Source: an uncultured Eubacteriales bacterium
GTDB lineage: Bacteria > Bacillota > Clostridia > Christensenellales > Borkfalkiaceae
NCBI GenBank assembly: GCA_900543915.1
Contig: UQTB01000005.1
Location: forward strand, 27,458 to 91,457
Length of the DNA stretch: 64,000 nt
Reading direction: 5' to 3'
A program made the translations under genes and the position numbers. The notes under the pieces are model-generated. The model was not told the origin of the DNA, made no database searches, and saw only the letters and a program-made list of their open reading frames with translations. Positions within the stretch are counted from its first letter, which is position 1. Every line of letters starts with the position of its first letter. Shown here in pieces: positions 56,664 to 64,000 of this stretch.

Positions 56664-58577
56664 ATGTCAGCGATGAGCAGAAAAGAAAGGCGGAATCTGA
56701 TCCGCATCGCCGTTGCGCTCGGCTTGTTCGCGGCGGTATTCACGGCGGATAAAATCGTCGGACTGGGCGGCGTTTTCAAAGGGAGCGCGTCATGGCTGTT
56801 TCCCTTCGCGCTCTATTTGGCGATTTATCTTTTGATCGGCTACGACGTGCTGTGGCGCGCCGCCCGCAACATTGCGCACGGGCAAATCTTCGACGAGAAT
56901 TTTCTGATGTGCATCGCCACGCTGGGCGCGTTTGCGCTCGCCGTTTCCCGCGGGGTGACAGGGCGGGAAATCGAGGGCTTTGACGAGGCGTGCGCGGTTT
57001 TGCTCTTTTATCAGGTGGGAGAGTTTTTTCAGAGCTATGCGACGGGGAAATCGCGCAGATCTATTTCTGCGCTCATGGATATCCGCCCGGATTACGCGAA
57101 TGTGCGCCGGGGAGACGGCGTGGAGACGGTAGACCCCGCGGAAGTGGCGGTGGGAGAGGTCATCGTCGTCTATCCGGGGGAGAAAATTCCGCTGGACGGC
57201 GTGGTGCAGAGGGGAACCTCCACGCTGGATACCAAGGCGCTGACGGGAGAATCTCTGCCGCGGGAGGTCGCGGAAGGGGATGAGATCGTCAGCGGCTGCG
57301 TCAACCTGACGTCGCAGATCGAGGTGACGGTTCAGCGCGTTTTTTACGATTCCACCGTTTCCAAGATTCTGGATCTCGTGGAAAACGCTTCCGAGCACAA
57401 ATCGAAGGCGGAAAATTTTATCACGAAGTTTGCGCGGTATTATACCCCCGCGGTGGTCGCCGTCGCGCTTCTGCTCGCCGTGGTGCCCGGGCTTGTCACC
57501 GGAAACTGGTCGACATGGATTTACCGCGCGCTGAGCTTTTTGGTGGTGTCCTGTCCCTGCGCGCTGGTGATCTCCATCCCGCTTTCCTTTTTTGCGGGGA
57601 TCGGCGCGGCTTCCCGTTACGGGATTTTGGTCAAAGGGAGCGGCTATCTCGAACTGTTCCATCGCGCCGATCTGTTTGTCTTCGACAAGACGGGGACGCT
57701 GACCAAGGGCAATTTTGCGGTGACAAAGGTGTGCCCTGCCGACCGACGGGAGGAGATCCTGCGTCTGGCTGCCATCGCCGAGGCGGGGTCCAACCATCCC
57801 ATCGCGCGTTCGATCGTACAAAGCTACGGAAAGGAGACGGAGACGGGATACACGCTCACCGCCGTGGCGGGCGCGGGCGTCGTCGCCTCGAACGGGAAGG
57901 AGACGATTTGCTGCGGCAACGAAAAGCTGATGCGCCAGTACGGGATTTCCTTCGTGAAGGAGGAAGGGCTGGGAACAGTCGTCTACGTCGCGCGCGACAG
58001 CGTTTTCGTCGGCTCTGTTCTGATTGCGGACGAGGTGAAGGAAGAGGCGAAAGAGGTGGTTTCGGAGCTCGGCGCGATGGGCTGTAAAACGTATATGCTG
58101 ACGGGGGACAACGAACAGATCGCGGCGAACGTCGCCGCCGAAATAGGGCTTTCGGGTTATAAAGCGTCGCTTCTGCCGCAGAATAAGGTTGCGGAAGTTG
58201 AGCGGATGCTGGGAGAAAAGAGAGAGAAAGACGTTCTCTGTTTCGTGGGGGACGGGATCAACGACGCGCCCGTTCTCATGCGGTCGGATATCGGCATTGC
58301 GATGGGCGGCGTCGGCAGCGACGCCGCGATCGAGGCTTCGGACATCGTATTGATGAAGGACGATCTGAAAGGTCTTTCTCTCGCCAAGCGCATCGCCGCG
58401 AAGACGATGGCGGTCGTCATGCAGAACATCGTGTTCTCCCTCGCCGTCAAGGCGGTCATCCTCGTGCTCTCGGCGTTCGGCATCACCAATATGTGGTTTG
58501 CGGTATTCGGCGACGTCGGCGTGGCAGTGCTCGCAATTTTGAACGCGATGCGCGTCAACGCAAAGTATAAAGGCTGA
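56664..58577 (+). CDS. P1B-type heavy-metal-exporting ATPase (Zn/Cd/Pb, P1B-2-like)
   Basis: A 637-residue pump from ATG 56664 (MSAMSRKERRNLIRIA), GGAG nine nt upstream. Membrane-site motif SCPCALVISIP, phosphorylation motif DKTGTLTKGN, actuator TGESLPREV, His-Pro in NHPIARS, and hinge GDGINDAPVL. The late helices contain LAVKAVILVLSAFG and FGDVGVAVLAILNAMR, the Lys and Asp typical of P1B-2 (ZntA/CadA) exporters of Zn, Cd and Pb. It has no N-terminal HMA domain; the free HMA gene upstream supplies one. It is controlled by the ArsR protein through operator 2. Confidence 0.94.
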   Translation: MSAMSRKERRNLIRIAVALGLFAAVFTADKIVGLGGVFKGSASWLFPFALYLAIYLLIGYDVLWRAARNIAHGQIFDENFLMCIATLGAFALAVSRGVTGREIEGFDEACAVLLFYQVGEFFQSYATGKSRRSISALMDIRPDYANVRRGDGVETVDPAEVAVGEVIVVYPGEKIPLDGVVQRGTSTLDTKALTGESLPREVAEGDEIVSGCVNLTSQIEVTVQRVFYDSTVSKILDLVENASEHKSKAENFITKFARYYTPAVVAVALLLAVVPGLVTGNWSTWIYRALSFLVVSCPCALVISIPLSFFAGIGAASRYGILVKGSGYLELFHRADLFVFDKTGTLTKGNFAVTKVCPADRREEILRLAAIAEAGSNHPIARSIVQSYGKETETGYTLTAVAGAGVVASNGKETICCGNEKLMRQYGISFVKEEGLGTVVYVARDSVFVGSVLIADEVKEEAKEVVSELGAMGCKTYMLTGDNEQIAANVAAEIGLSGYKASLLPQNKVAEVERMLGEKREKDVLCFVGDGINDAPVLMRSDIGIAMGGVGSDAAIEASDIVLMKDDLKGLSLAKRIAAKTMAVVMQNIVFSLAVKAVILVLSAFGITNMWFAVFGDVGVAVLAILNAMRVNAKYKG

Positions 58578-58838
58578 CCGCTAAGCGCGCGCAACAGATT
58601 GCTTTCGCGCTGCATCGGGGAAACTCCGTGAAAAAACAGCTTGCACTCTCATGCAGGCTGTTTTCATTTTTAAAAATTCTGCAAAGGGAACTTTCTGGAG
58701 CGAATCCGCGAAAGCGCAGAGGAATCCTTTTTGCAGAAAACAGGTTGTTCTCCGCCTCCGCTTTTTTCCTTTACCCTGTTTTCTTTGCGCGGTTGTGCCG
58801 CCTGTGTATTCCCCGGAATCCGGGCAAAAGCGGTTTTG

Positions 58839-59291
58839 TTACAGCATTGCCAGGACTTCTGCGGCGTTGGTATCCGGCTTGACCTTGGGCATCACTTTGA
58901 TGATCTTGCCGGCTTCGTCGATGAGAAAGGTCGTACGGACGACGCCCATGCTCACTTTGCCGTACAGCTTTTTCTCCTGCCAGACGCCGTACGCCCGGAT
59001 CGCCTGTAAGTCGGGATCGGAGAGCAGAACGAAGGGAAGGCCGAATTTTTCTGCGAATTTACCGTGCGAAGCGGCGCTGTCTTTGCTGATTCCGATTACA
59101 ACGGCATTTTTTTCCCGGAATGCGTTGAAGAGCGAGGCAAACGCGCATGCCTGGCGCGTACATCCCGGCGTGTTGTCTTTTGGATAGAAGTAAAGCACGA
59201 CCTTTTTTCCAAAAAAATCAGAAAGAGAAACCGTTTTTCCGTTTTGATCCGGCAGAGAAAACGCCGGCGCCTGCATGCCGTTCTGTAACAT
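58839..59291 (-). CDS. bcp: thiol peroxidase Bcp/PrxQ (peroxiredoxin)
   Basis: A 150-residue peroxiredoxin from ATG 59291 (MLQNGMQAPAFSLPDQNGKT), GAGGAG seven nt upstream. Active site YPKDNTPGCTRQACAF: peroxidatic Cys and, five residues later, the resolving Cys, as in PrxQ-alpha. It reduces H2O2 and organic peroxides using thioredoxin. Length typical. It stands alone, convergent with the metal pump. Confidence 0.95.
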   Translation of the reverse strand: MLQNGMQAPAFSLPDQNGKTVSLSDFFGKKVVLYFYPKDNTPGCTRQACAFASLFNAFREKNAVVIGISKDSAASHGKFAEKFGLPFVLLSDPDLQAIRAYGVWQEKKLYGKVSMGVVRTTFLIDEAGKIIKVMPKVKPDTNAAEVLAML

Positions 59292-59750
59292 AGTAACACT
59301 CCTCATTTAATTTTATATTTTTTTATTGATTTGACAGACGAAAATCGTTTTACAGCTTCTAAAAGTGTTAACAGAAGTATGGAAAAAACCAATATTTTCA
59401 ATGGTACTCCCGTTTTTGCCTGTATCACGTCACATTGTCGTATAAGTTGTTTTTGTAAAATCAGAACCATTTAGCACCACAAACAAGACGATACCCGTAA
59501 GCACAACTGCCATCGCACAGACAGCGTCGGGTAATGACTTACTCGCTTTACGCCACTATGTACTGCGTAACATTTCAAAGCAGGCGATTATCTGTTTTGC
59601 TGATTCTTTCTTTTCCGTTCCTTTGCAAAAAGTCCCGCAGCAAGCATAGGATAGGGGATCCTTTCCGTAAAAATCAATCGTTTTTGTCTGTGACGATAAG
59701 ATAGATTTTTAATTGTTGGGAATATCCCAAATCCTTACACAAACTGAGAT
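59292..59750. other. gene-free region with possible gene remnant
   Basis: About 460 bp, AT-rich at the ends. On the minus strand near 59450-59560 a short open stretch reads like a membrane segment (RKASKSLPDAVCAMAVVLTG, then IVLFVVLNG) but is preceded by a stop codon and has no start; it may be the tail of a decayed membrane gene. Nothing else recognised. Confidence 0.4.
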
Positions 59751-60125
59751 TTATCTATATCCCGTTCTTATATATTCTATCAATGTTTCCACATCCTCAA
59801 AATCGTCGTAATCACCATTTAAACCCTCTCGGTGATAAATCGCCCCATTTTTCTCATTTTTTTCAAGACACTGCAAAAGATAATCTTCACCATATCTTCT
59901 GGCAAATTCAGTAAAAGCATACGGTTTTATTTTACCTAATAAGCCTTTTCTGCATATTTCATTACATTCATAACAATGCTTGATTTTTCTGGAGATCGAA
60001 CATAATCTGTTTTCGCACCGGTCTTTATCGGGACATTTACCCGAATCACAACCGGAGCAAAGCACATTTTCAGAACATAGGCAACACGCCAGTCCGCATC
60101 GTGCAATTCCTAATTCACGCTTCAT
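59751..60125 (-). CDS. DUF3795 cysteine-rich protein
   Basis: A 124-residue protein rich in Cys (11 in the first 60 residues): ARCGLACCLCSENVLCSGCD, KCPDKDRCENRLCSISRK, HCYECNEICRKGL, then helices ending FARRYGEDYLLQCLEKN. This is the DUF3795 pattern, common in anaerobes; the cysteines probably bind metal. Function unknown. It is AT-richer than its neighbours, suggesting later acquisition. Confidence 0.88.
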   Translation of the reverse strand: MKRELGIARCGLACCLCSENVLCSGCDSGKCPDKDRCENRLCSISRKIKHCYECNEICRKGLLGKIKPYAFTEFARRYGEDYLLQCLEKNEKNGAIYHREGLNGDYDDFEDVETLIEYIRTGYR

Positions 60126-60600
60126 CTGTATCCCTCTACAAATTCAAGTTTGTTAATTTATTTGCTTGTATTATAACATCCATAGACTAATTTTTCTGTC
60201 GTAACTCTATTTATAGCAATGTTATTTTCTTGTATTTTACCATATCGTTATTTATCGACAAGGAAAATCCGGGCACCATTTGGGAACCAAAGAGCCATAA
60301 AGCTCAGTTGCTCCCATTATTGCTTCAGACCCCAAAGCCAGTATATTCAAGGTTTTTCACAGTTTGAAATTTTTTTACAGCAAACATTTAAATACGATTT
60401 TTTATATTATATCAATCATTTGGGCAGAAAGCAATCTTAATGAGGATTATTAAAGAAAAAGCGTAATTTTTTTGAAAACAGCGGAAAAATGTCGAGAGAA
60501 GAAATTGTGCGTAGCGTCCATCGTTATAATATTGTGCGCTCGGTGCTCTTTTTTGAAAATAAAATTATATGCGTTTTAGAATCAATGCTGCCCGCGCGGG
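60126..60600. other. gene-free region
   Basis: AT-rich sequence without a credible gene on either strand. It runs into the tandem tRNA-associated repeats that begin near 60590. Confidence 0.5.
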
Positions 60601-60685
60601 GGGGAATCAGTAGCCGAAGGCGTATTTGGCGGAAAGCCAAACGTCATTTCAGTAACGCCGCCGGGGAAACAAAATTGCCCTTGCC
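60592..60685 (-). repeat. tRNA-associated repeat, copy A
   Basis: 60603-60685 matches 60863-60945 at an offset of 260 bp with only a few changes (for example GTAGCCGAAGGCGTATTTGG is common to both). Its left end resembles a decayed tRNA 3' end (GGGGGGAATC). It contains a hairpin TTGCCCT/AGGGCAA. Confidence 0.75.
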
Positions 60686-60746
60686 AAACAGGGCAAATGC
60701 CGCTGCGTCTTTGCTCCCCGGAAAGGATGCAAAGAAACTCAGGGCT

Positions 60747-60774
60747 CCCAAAAAGTATCGGAGAACTTTTTGGG
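60747..60774. terminator. hairpin, terminator-like
   Basis: CCCAAAAAGT/ACTTTTTGGG (60747-60756, 60765-60774) with an eight-nt loop, between the two repeat copies. Confidence 0.5.
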
Positions 60775-60847
60775 AAAAGGAGGAACCGACGTAAAAGAAA
60801 ATAAGATAGCATTCGCTGTCTTATTGCCCAATTCGTCGTGTTTCGAC

Positions 60848-60945
60848 GTGGTGCACCCGGCGGGAATCGGTAGCCGAAGGCGTATTTGGCGGAAAGCCAA
60901 ACGTCATTTCAGTAATGCCGCCGGGGAAACAAAATTGCCCCTTGC
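60848..60945 (-). repeat. tRNA-associated repeat, copy B with duplicated tRNA 3' end
   Basis: Begins with GTGGTGCACCCGGCGGGAAT (60848 onward), identical over 22 bp to the tRNA-Arg 3' end at 60966-60987, then continues with the sequence shared with copy A. This is a partial tRNA duplicate, as left by integration or unequal recombination at a tRNA 3' end. Confidence 0.75.
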
Positions 60946-60962
60946 CAGACCTGGCAAGGGGC
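60937..60962 (-). terminator. terminator of tRNA-Arg
   Basis: A 12-bp stem GCCCCTTGCCAG/CTGGCAAGGGGC; on the minus strand it is followed by AATTTTGTTT. It lies directly after the tRNA. Confidence 0.85.
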
Positions 60963-60966
60963 TCTG

Positions 60967-61043
60967 TGGTGCACCCGGCGGGAATCGAACCCACAACCTT
61001 CGGCGTCGGAGGCCGACACTCTATCCAATTGCGCTACGAGTGC
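60967..61043 (-). tRNA. tRNA-Arg (anticodon CCG)
   Basis: 77 nt with encoded CCA. Acceptor GCACTCG pairs with CGGGTGC (one wobble). Anticodon stem TCGGC/GCCGA with loop CTCCGAC gives anticodon CCG, reading CGG. T arm GTGGG-TTCGATT-CCCGC. In the D stem (GCGC/GAGT) there is a G-A mismatch and a wobble, slightly irregular. It is followed by its own terminator; part of its 3' end is duplicated about 118 bp downstream. Confidence 0.95.
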
Positions 61044-61142
61044 ATGCAAAACGGTTTCCCGTTTTGTCTCTATCTCCTTCCCGACGGCGTTCCGCGCGGC
61101 GGAAAGAAAATTTCGGTTGTAATGAAGCAAGACAGGGAAGCG

Positions 61143-62528
61143 CTATTTTTCTTCCTCTTCCTTTTTATCGTCTTCTCTTTTCATATGTTCAAAGAGCTTT
61201 AAGCGCTTCTTTTCCTCCTCTTCGGGGGGAGGCAGGCGCGTCGCCTTTACTTCGAGCACTTTTTTTGCGGTCGCTTTCACCACTTCCACGGAAATCCCGT
61301 TGAATTCGTAAGAATATCCGACGGGGGGAATCTCTCCGTATTTCTCGATGACCCAGCCGCTGACGGTATAGGCGTCAAAATTTTCGTCTTCCTCTTCCAT
61401 ATCGAAGACCTCGAAAAGGTCGCACAGGTTGGCTTTGCCGTCCACGAGGTAGGTGTTTTCATCCAGTTTTTTGAGATAATTGACTTCCTCGTCGTGTTCG
61501 TCCCAGATTTCGCCGACCAGTTCTTCCAGAATGTCTTCCAGCGTCACGATGCCGAGCGTCCCGCCGTATTCGTCGAGAACGACCGCCATGTGAATCTTTT
61601 TGGACTGCAAGTTTTTCAGCAGCGAAGAGATCTTCGTGTATTCGGTGGTGTAGACCGCCGGCTGAATGATGGAGGACAGATCCCCCTGCTTGCTCAGATA
61701 GAGATGGAAGAAATCCTTTTCGTGAATGACGCCGATGATGGTGTCCACGCTTTCCCGATAGACGGGAAGGCGGGAAAAGCCGTTCGCCCCGAATATGTTT
61801 CGGATCTCCTCCATGGGCGCGTTTTCGTCGATCGCCAGTACGTTGACGCGGGGAATCAGGATGTCTCCTACCTCCAGATCGTCAAACTCGATGGCGGAGC
61901 GGATGAGCGTGGATTCCTCTTTTTTGAGCGTCCCGTCCTCTTCCGCTTCTTCCACGTAGGTGATGATCTCATCTTCCGTGATCACGTCGTTTCCCTTTAC
62001 GCGGAAAATCTTTTCCAGAAGTTTTTGGTACAGGGAAAAGAGAAAGGTGACCGGGGTCAATACAATGTAGAAAACCCAAATGAAGGGATACAGCGCCAGC
62101 GCCATTTTCTCGGGCGCGATTTTCGCCAGCATCTTGGGGGAAACTTCTCCGAAAATGAGCACTGCCACCGTCATGACCGCCGTCGAGACGACGACGGAAG
62201 TGTCCCCGTTTGCGATCAGCTTTCCGAAGAACACGCCGGCGATCGAGGTCGCCGAAATGTTGACCAGGTTGTTCCCGACCAGCACGGTGGAGATGAATTT
62301 GTCGTAATGATCGATAAGGTGTAAAACGGCTGCCGCCCGCTTGCTTCCGCTGTTCGCCATGTTTTTCAGGCGGATGCGGTTCGCGCTCGTGAAGGCGGTC
62401 TCCGTGGAGGAAAACAGCCCGGACAGGATGATGAGCACGATCATTGCGATGAACAGAGGGACGGAAAACTGCGGCGTAAACGCCGCGTCGGCGGTCAAAA
62501 GTAATCGCGGTATTGTGCCGTCAGGCAT
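61143..62528 (-). CDS. CNNM/CorC-family protein (hemolysin C-like), possible Mg/divalent cation exporter
   Basis: A 461-residue protein. A DUF21 membrane domain with four helices (from about residue 25: SVPLFIAMIVLIILSGLFSS, TETAFTSANRIRLKN) is followed by two CBS domains (DDLEVGDILIPRVNVLAIDE; KNLQSKKIHMAVVLDEYGGT) and a C-terminal CorC_HlyC domain. Members export or regulate Mg2+. The start is set at ATG 62528 after AAGGAG; a TTG at 62555 would precede the ribosome site. It is divergent from mnmA, with 170 bp between. Confidence 0.92.
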   Translation of the reverse strand: MPDGTIPRLLLTADAAFTPQFSVPLFIAMIVLIILSGLFSSTETAFTSANRIRLKNMANSGSKRAAAVLHLIDHYDKFISTVLVGNNLVNISATSIAGVFFGKLIANGDTSVVVSTAVMTVAVLIFGEVSPKMLAKIAPEKMALALYPFIWVFYIVLTPVTFLFSLYQKLLEKIFRVKGNDVITEDEIITYVEEAEEDGTLKKEESTLIRSAIEFDDLEVGDILIPRVNVLAIDENAPMEEIRNIFGANGFSRLPVYRESVDTIIGVIHEKDFFHLYLSKQGDLSSIIQPAVYTTEYTKISSLLKNLQSKKIHMAVVLDEYGGTLGIVTLEDILEELVGEIWDEHDEEVNYLKKLDENTYLVDGKANLCDLFEVFDMEEEDENFDAYTVSGWVIEKYGEIPPVGYSYEFNGISVEVVKATAKKVLEVKATRLPPPEEEEKKRLKLFEHMKREDDKKEEEEK

Positions 62529-62698
62529 TTTAAAAACAGTCTCCTTATCAAACAAACGATTTTACGGGCGGTTTTCCCGTTGATTTCCGTAATTAGTAAT
62601 AATCATAACAAAATTTCAGAAAAAAATCAAGCGTTTCAAGCGATTGATCTTTTCCGAAAGATATGTTACAATAAAAAATATTTCCGAAAGGTGATGCG

Positions 62699-63775
62699 AT
62701 GAAGAAAAAAGTAGTGGTCGGCATGAGCGGCGGGGTGGATTCCTCGGTCGCCGCGCTGCTCCTGAAACAACAGGGATACGACGTCGTCGGTCTGTTCATG
62801 AAGAACTGGGAGGAAACCTCCGCGGACGGCGCCTGTACGGCGGAAGAGGATTACGCAGACGTGCGCCGCGTCTCCAATCTCCTGGACATACCCTATTATA
62901 CGGTGAACTTTTCCAAAGAATACATGGAGCGCGTATTTTCTTATTTTCTCGCCGAATACCGGGCGGGGCGCACGCCCAACCCGGACGTTCTCTGCAACCG
63001 GGAGATCAAATTCAAGGACTTCAAACGCGCGGCCTACGAACTGGGCGCAGATCTGATCGCGACCGGGCATTATGCGGATATCCTGCATGAAAACGGCGCG
63101 CACTATTTGCTCAAGGCGAAAGATCAGAATAAGGATCAGACGTATTTTCTCAATCAGCTCACGCAGGAACAGCTGGAGAACGTGATTTTTCCGCTCGGGC
63201 AGCTGGAAAAGCCGGAGGTCAGAAAAATCGCGGAACAATACGGCCTCGCCACGGCGGGGAAAAAGGATTCCACCGGCATCTGCTTCATCGGGGAGCGGAA
63301 TTTCCGCCAATTTTTGTCCGAATATCTCCCCGCACAGCCGGGAAAAATGATGACGACGGACGGAAAAGTGCTGGGCGAGCACATCGGGCTGATGTATTAT
63401 ACGATCGGCCAGCGGCGCGGGCTGGAGATCGGCGGACAAAAGGGAAGCGACGGCAGGTGGTTCGTCATCCGCAAGGATCTCGAAAACAATATATTATACG
63501 TCGCGCACGGAGACGAAGCGGCGCTCTATTCCTCGGGCCTCTATATGAAGGAGGTAAACTGGATCCCGTACGCCCCCGCCGAGCGGGAATTTACCTGTAC
63601 GGCGCGGTTCCGCCACCGCCAGCCGGAGCAGACTATCTCCGTCCGGATCGCGGAAGAGGGCGTATTTCTTTCCTTCCGCGAAAAACAGCGCGCGATCACG
63701 GAAGGACAGTACGCCGTCCTGTACCGCGGAAACCGCTGTATCGGCGGGGGCGTGATCGAACGGGCGATTTTCTGA
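62699..63775 (+). CDS. mnmA: tRNA-specific 2-thiouridylase MnmA
   Basis: A 358-residue enzyme that thiolates U34 of tRNA-Lys, -Glu and -Gln. ATP-binding PP-loop GMSGGVDSSVAALLL; catalytic Cys in TPNPDVLCNREIKF; second Cys in STGICFIGERNF; then the central and C-terminal barrel domains (FVIRKDLENNILYVAHG and following). Length typical. AAAGGTGATG precedes ATG. In Clostridia the gene often lies in an iscS-iscU-mnmA or mnmA-alaS neighbourhood; the adjacent genes here do not show sulfur carriers. Confidence 0.97.
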   Translation: MKKKVVVGMSGGVDSSVAALLLKQQGYDVVGLFMKNWEETSADGACTAEEDYADVRRVSNLLDIPYYTVNFSKEYMERVFSYFLAEYRAGRTPNPDVLCNREIKFKDFKRAAYELGADLIATGHYADILHENGAHYLLKAKDQNKDQTYFLNQLTQEQLENVIFPLGQLEKPEVRKIAEQYGLATAGKKDSTGICFIGERNFRQFLSEYLPAQPGKMMTTDGKVLGEHIGLMYYTIGQRRGLEIGGQKGSDGRWFVIRKDLENNILYVAHGDEAALYSSGLYMKEVNWIPYAPAEREFTCTARFRHRQPEQTISVRIAEEGVFLSFREKQRAITEGQYAVLYRGNRCIGGGVIERAIF

Positions 63776-63860
63776 CGCTCCGGCGGCAAAGCATTCCGTC
63801 CGCCGCGCGCCGTTTTTACAGAAAAAACCTTAAATTTTAAAAAAAATATTTGAAAATCGT

Positions 63861-63889
63861 TTGACAAAGACGGTCGATTGTGATAAGAT
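63861..63889 (+). promoter_or_regulatory. promoter of the next (unseen) gene
   Basis: -35 TTGACA (63861-63866), 17-bp spacer, -10 TAAGAT (63884-63889). Confidence 0.8.
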
Positions 63890-63895
63890 GTATAG

Positions 63896-64000
63896 GCTGT
63901 CCAAAGGGCGGCCGTCGGACGTGTGAAGAGTGCCGACGTATGCGTAGTTTAAAAACGGAATAGAAGGAAATAAGAGACCCTGAGAAGCAGCGGAAGCGGA
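63896..64000 (+). promoter_or_regulatory. long 5' leader, incomplete
   Basis: At least 105 nt of transcript without an open frame. It can form GGCTGTCC-containing and CGTCGG/CCGACG stems (63912-63917, 63932-63937). The purine-rich end (AGAAGGAAATAAGAGACC) could be the start of a T-box or other riboswitch, but the diagnostic part lies outside the window. Confidence 0.35.

Noticed and set aside
60602..60945. CRISPR-like direct repeats
   Set aside because: Only two long copies with unequal spacing and no spacer pattern; explained by tRNA-end duplication.

Overview
The window looks like the origin-proximal chromosome of an uncultured, anaerobic, probably spore-forming Firmicute of class Clostridia. 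Support: a rpmH-rnpA-yidD-yidC-jag block, dnaN, rsmG, a soj/spo0J (parA/parB) pair with three parS sites, the sporulation genes yyaC and spo0A (two Spo0A-type regulators), veg, a pyruvate:ferredoxin oxidoreductase typical of anaerobes, and strong Shine-Dalgarno sites with Rho-independent terminators. Base composition is moderately GC-rich with sharp AT-rich islands. Nothing here fixes the genus.

Layout. 1-6.7 kb: a truncated M20 dipeptidase, then gltX, a two-component system and two unrecognised genes on the plus strand. 6.8-18.4 kb (minus): a DUF2156-GNAT fusion, an SPFH/NfeD pair, three large zinc-ribbon membrane proteins, parB, parA and ftsH. 18.4-19.0 kb: an AT-rich gene-free island ending in three parS sites. 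19-27.7 kb: a CvpA-like protein, yyaC, a divergent Spo0A, a cluster of small zinc-ribbon membrane proteins (one frameshifted), a type II restriction-modification pair and a small lipoprotein. 28.1-32.4 kb (minus): jag, yidC with a large inserted domain, yidD, rnpA, rpmH, dnaN. The dnaN/rsmG gap (32433-32834) is the best oriC candidate: gene direction switches there and it has a perfect DnaA box, but dnaA is not in the window.

32.8-39.4 kb: rsmG, a SLOG protein, four more small zinc-ribbon proteins and nifJ. 39.5-43.8 kb: the conserved ecfA1-ecfA2-ecfT-truA-rplM-rpsI block. 44-48 kb: a large lipoprotein, the canonical-looking Spo0A, an acidic zinc-ribbon protein and veg. 48.2-56 kb: yaaA, ktrB-ktrA, mntP, two small XRE regulators, an MFS transporter and pnuC. 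55.9-58.6 kb: an ArsR sensor, a free HMA metallochaperone and a P1B ATPase forming a metal efflux unit with recognisable operators. 58.8-63.8 kb: a Bcp peroxiredoxin, a DUF3795 protein, tRNA-Arg(CCG) with partial duplications of its 3' end, a CorC-like protein and mnmA. The window ends in the leader of an unseen gene.

Themes that a plain gene list misses: (1) eleven paralogous zinc-ribbon membrane genes in three clusters; (2) a repeated promoter plus double-palindrome leader, with compensatory changes, upstream of two of those genes and of the restriction-modification operon; (3) a ~65 bp shared upstream segment and a ~130 bp dispersed intergenic repeat, each in three copies; (4) several genes without a Shine-Dalgarno site whose -10 box lies only 6 to 10 nt before the ATG, suggesting leaderless transcripts.
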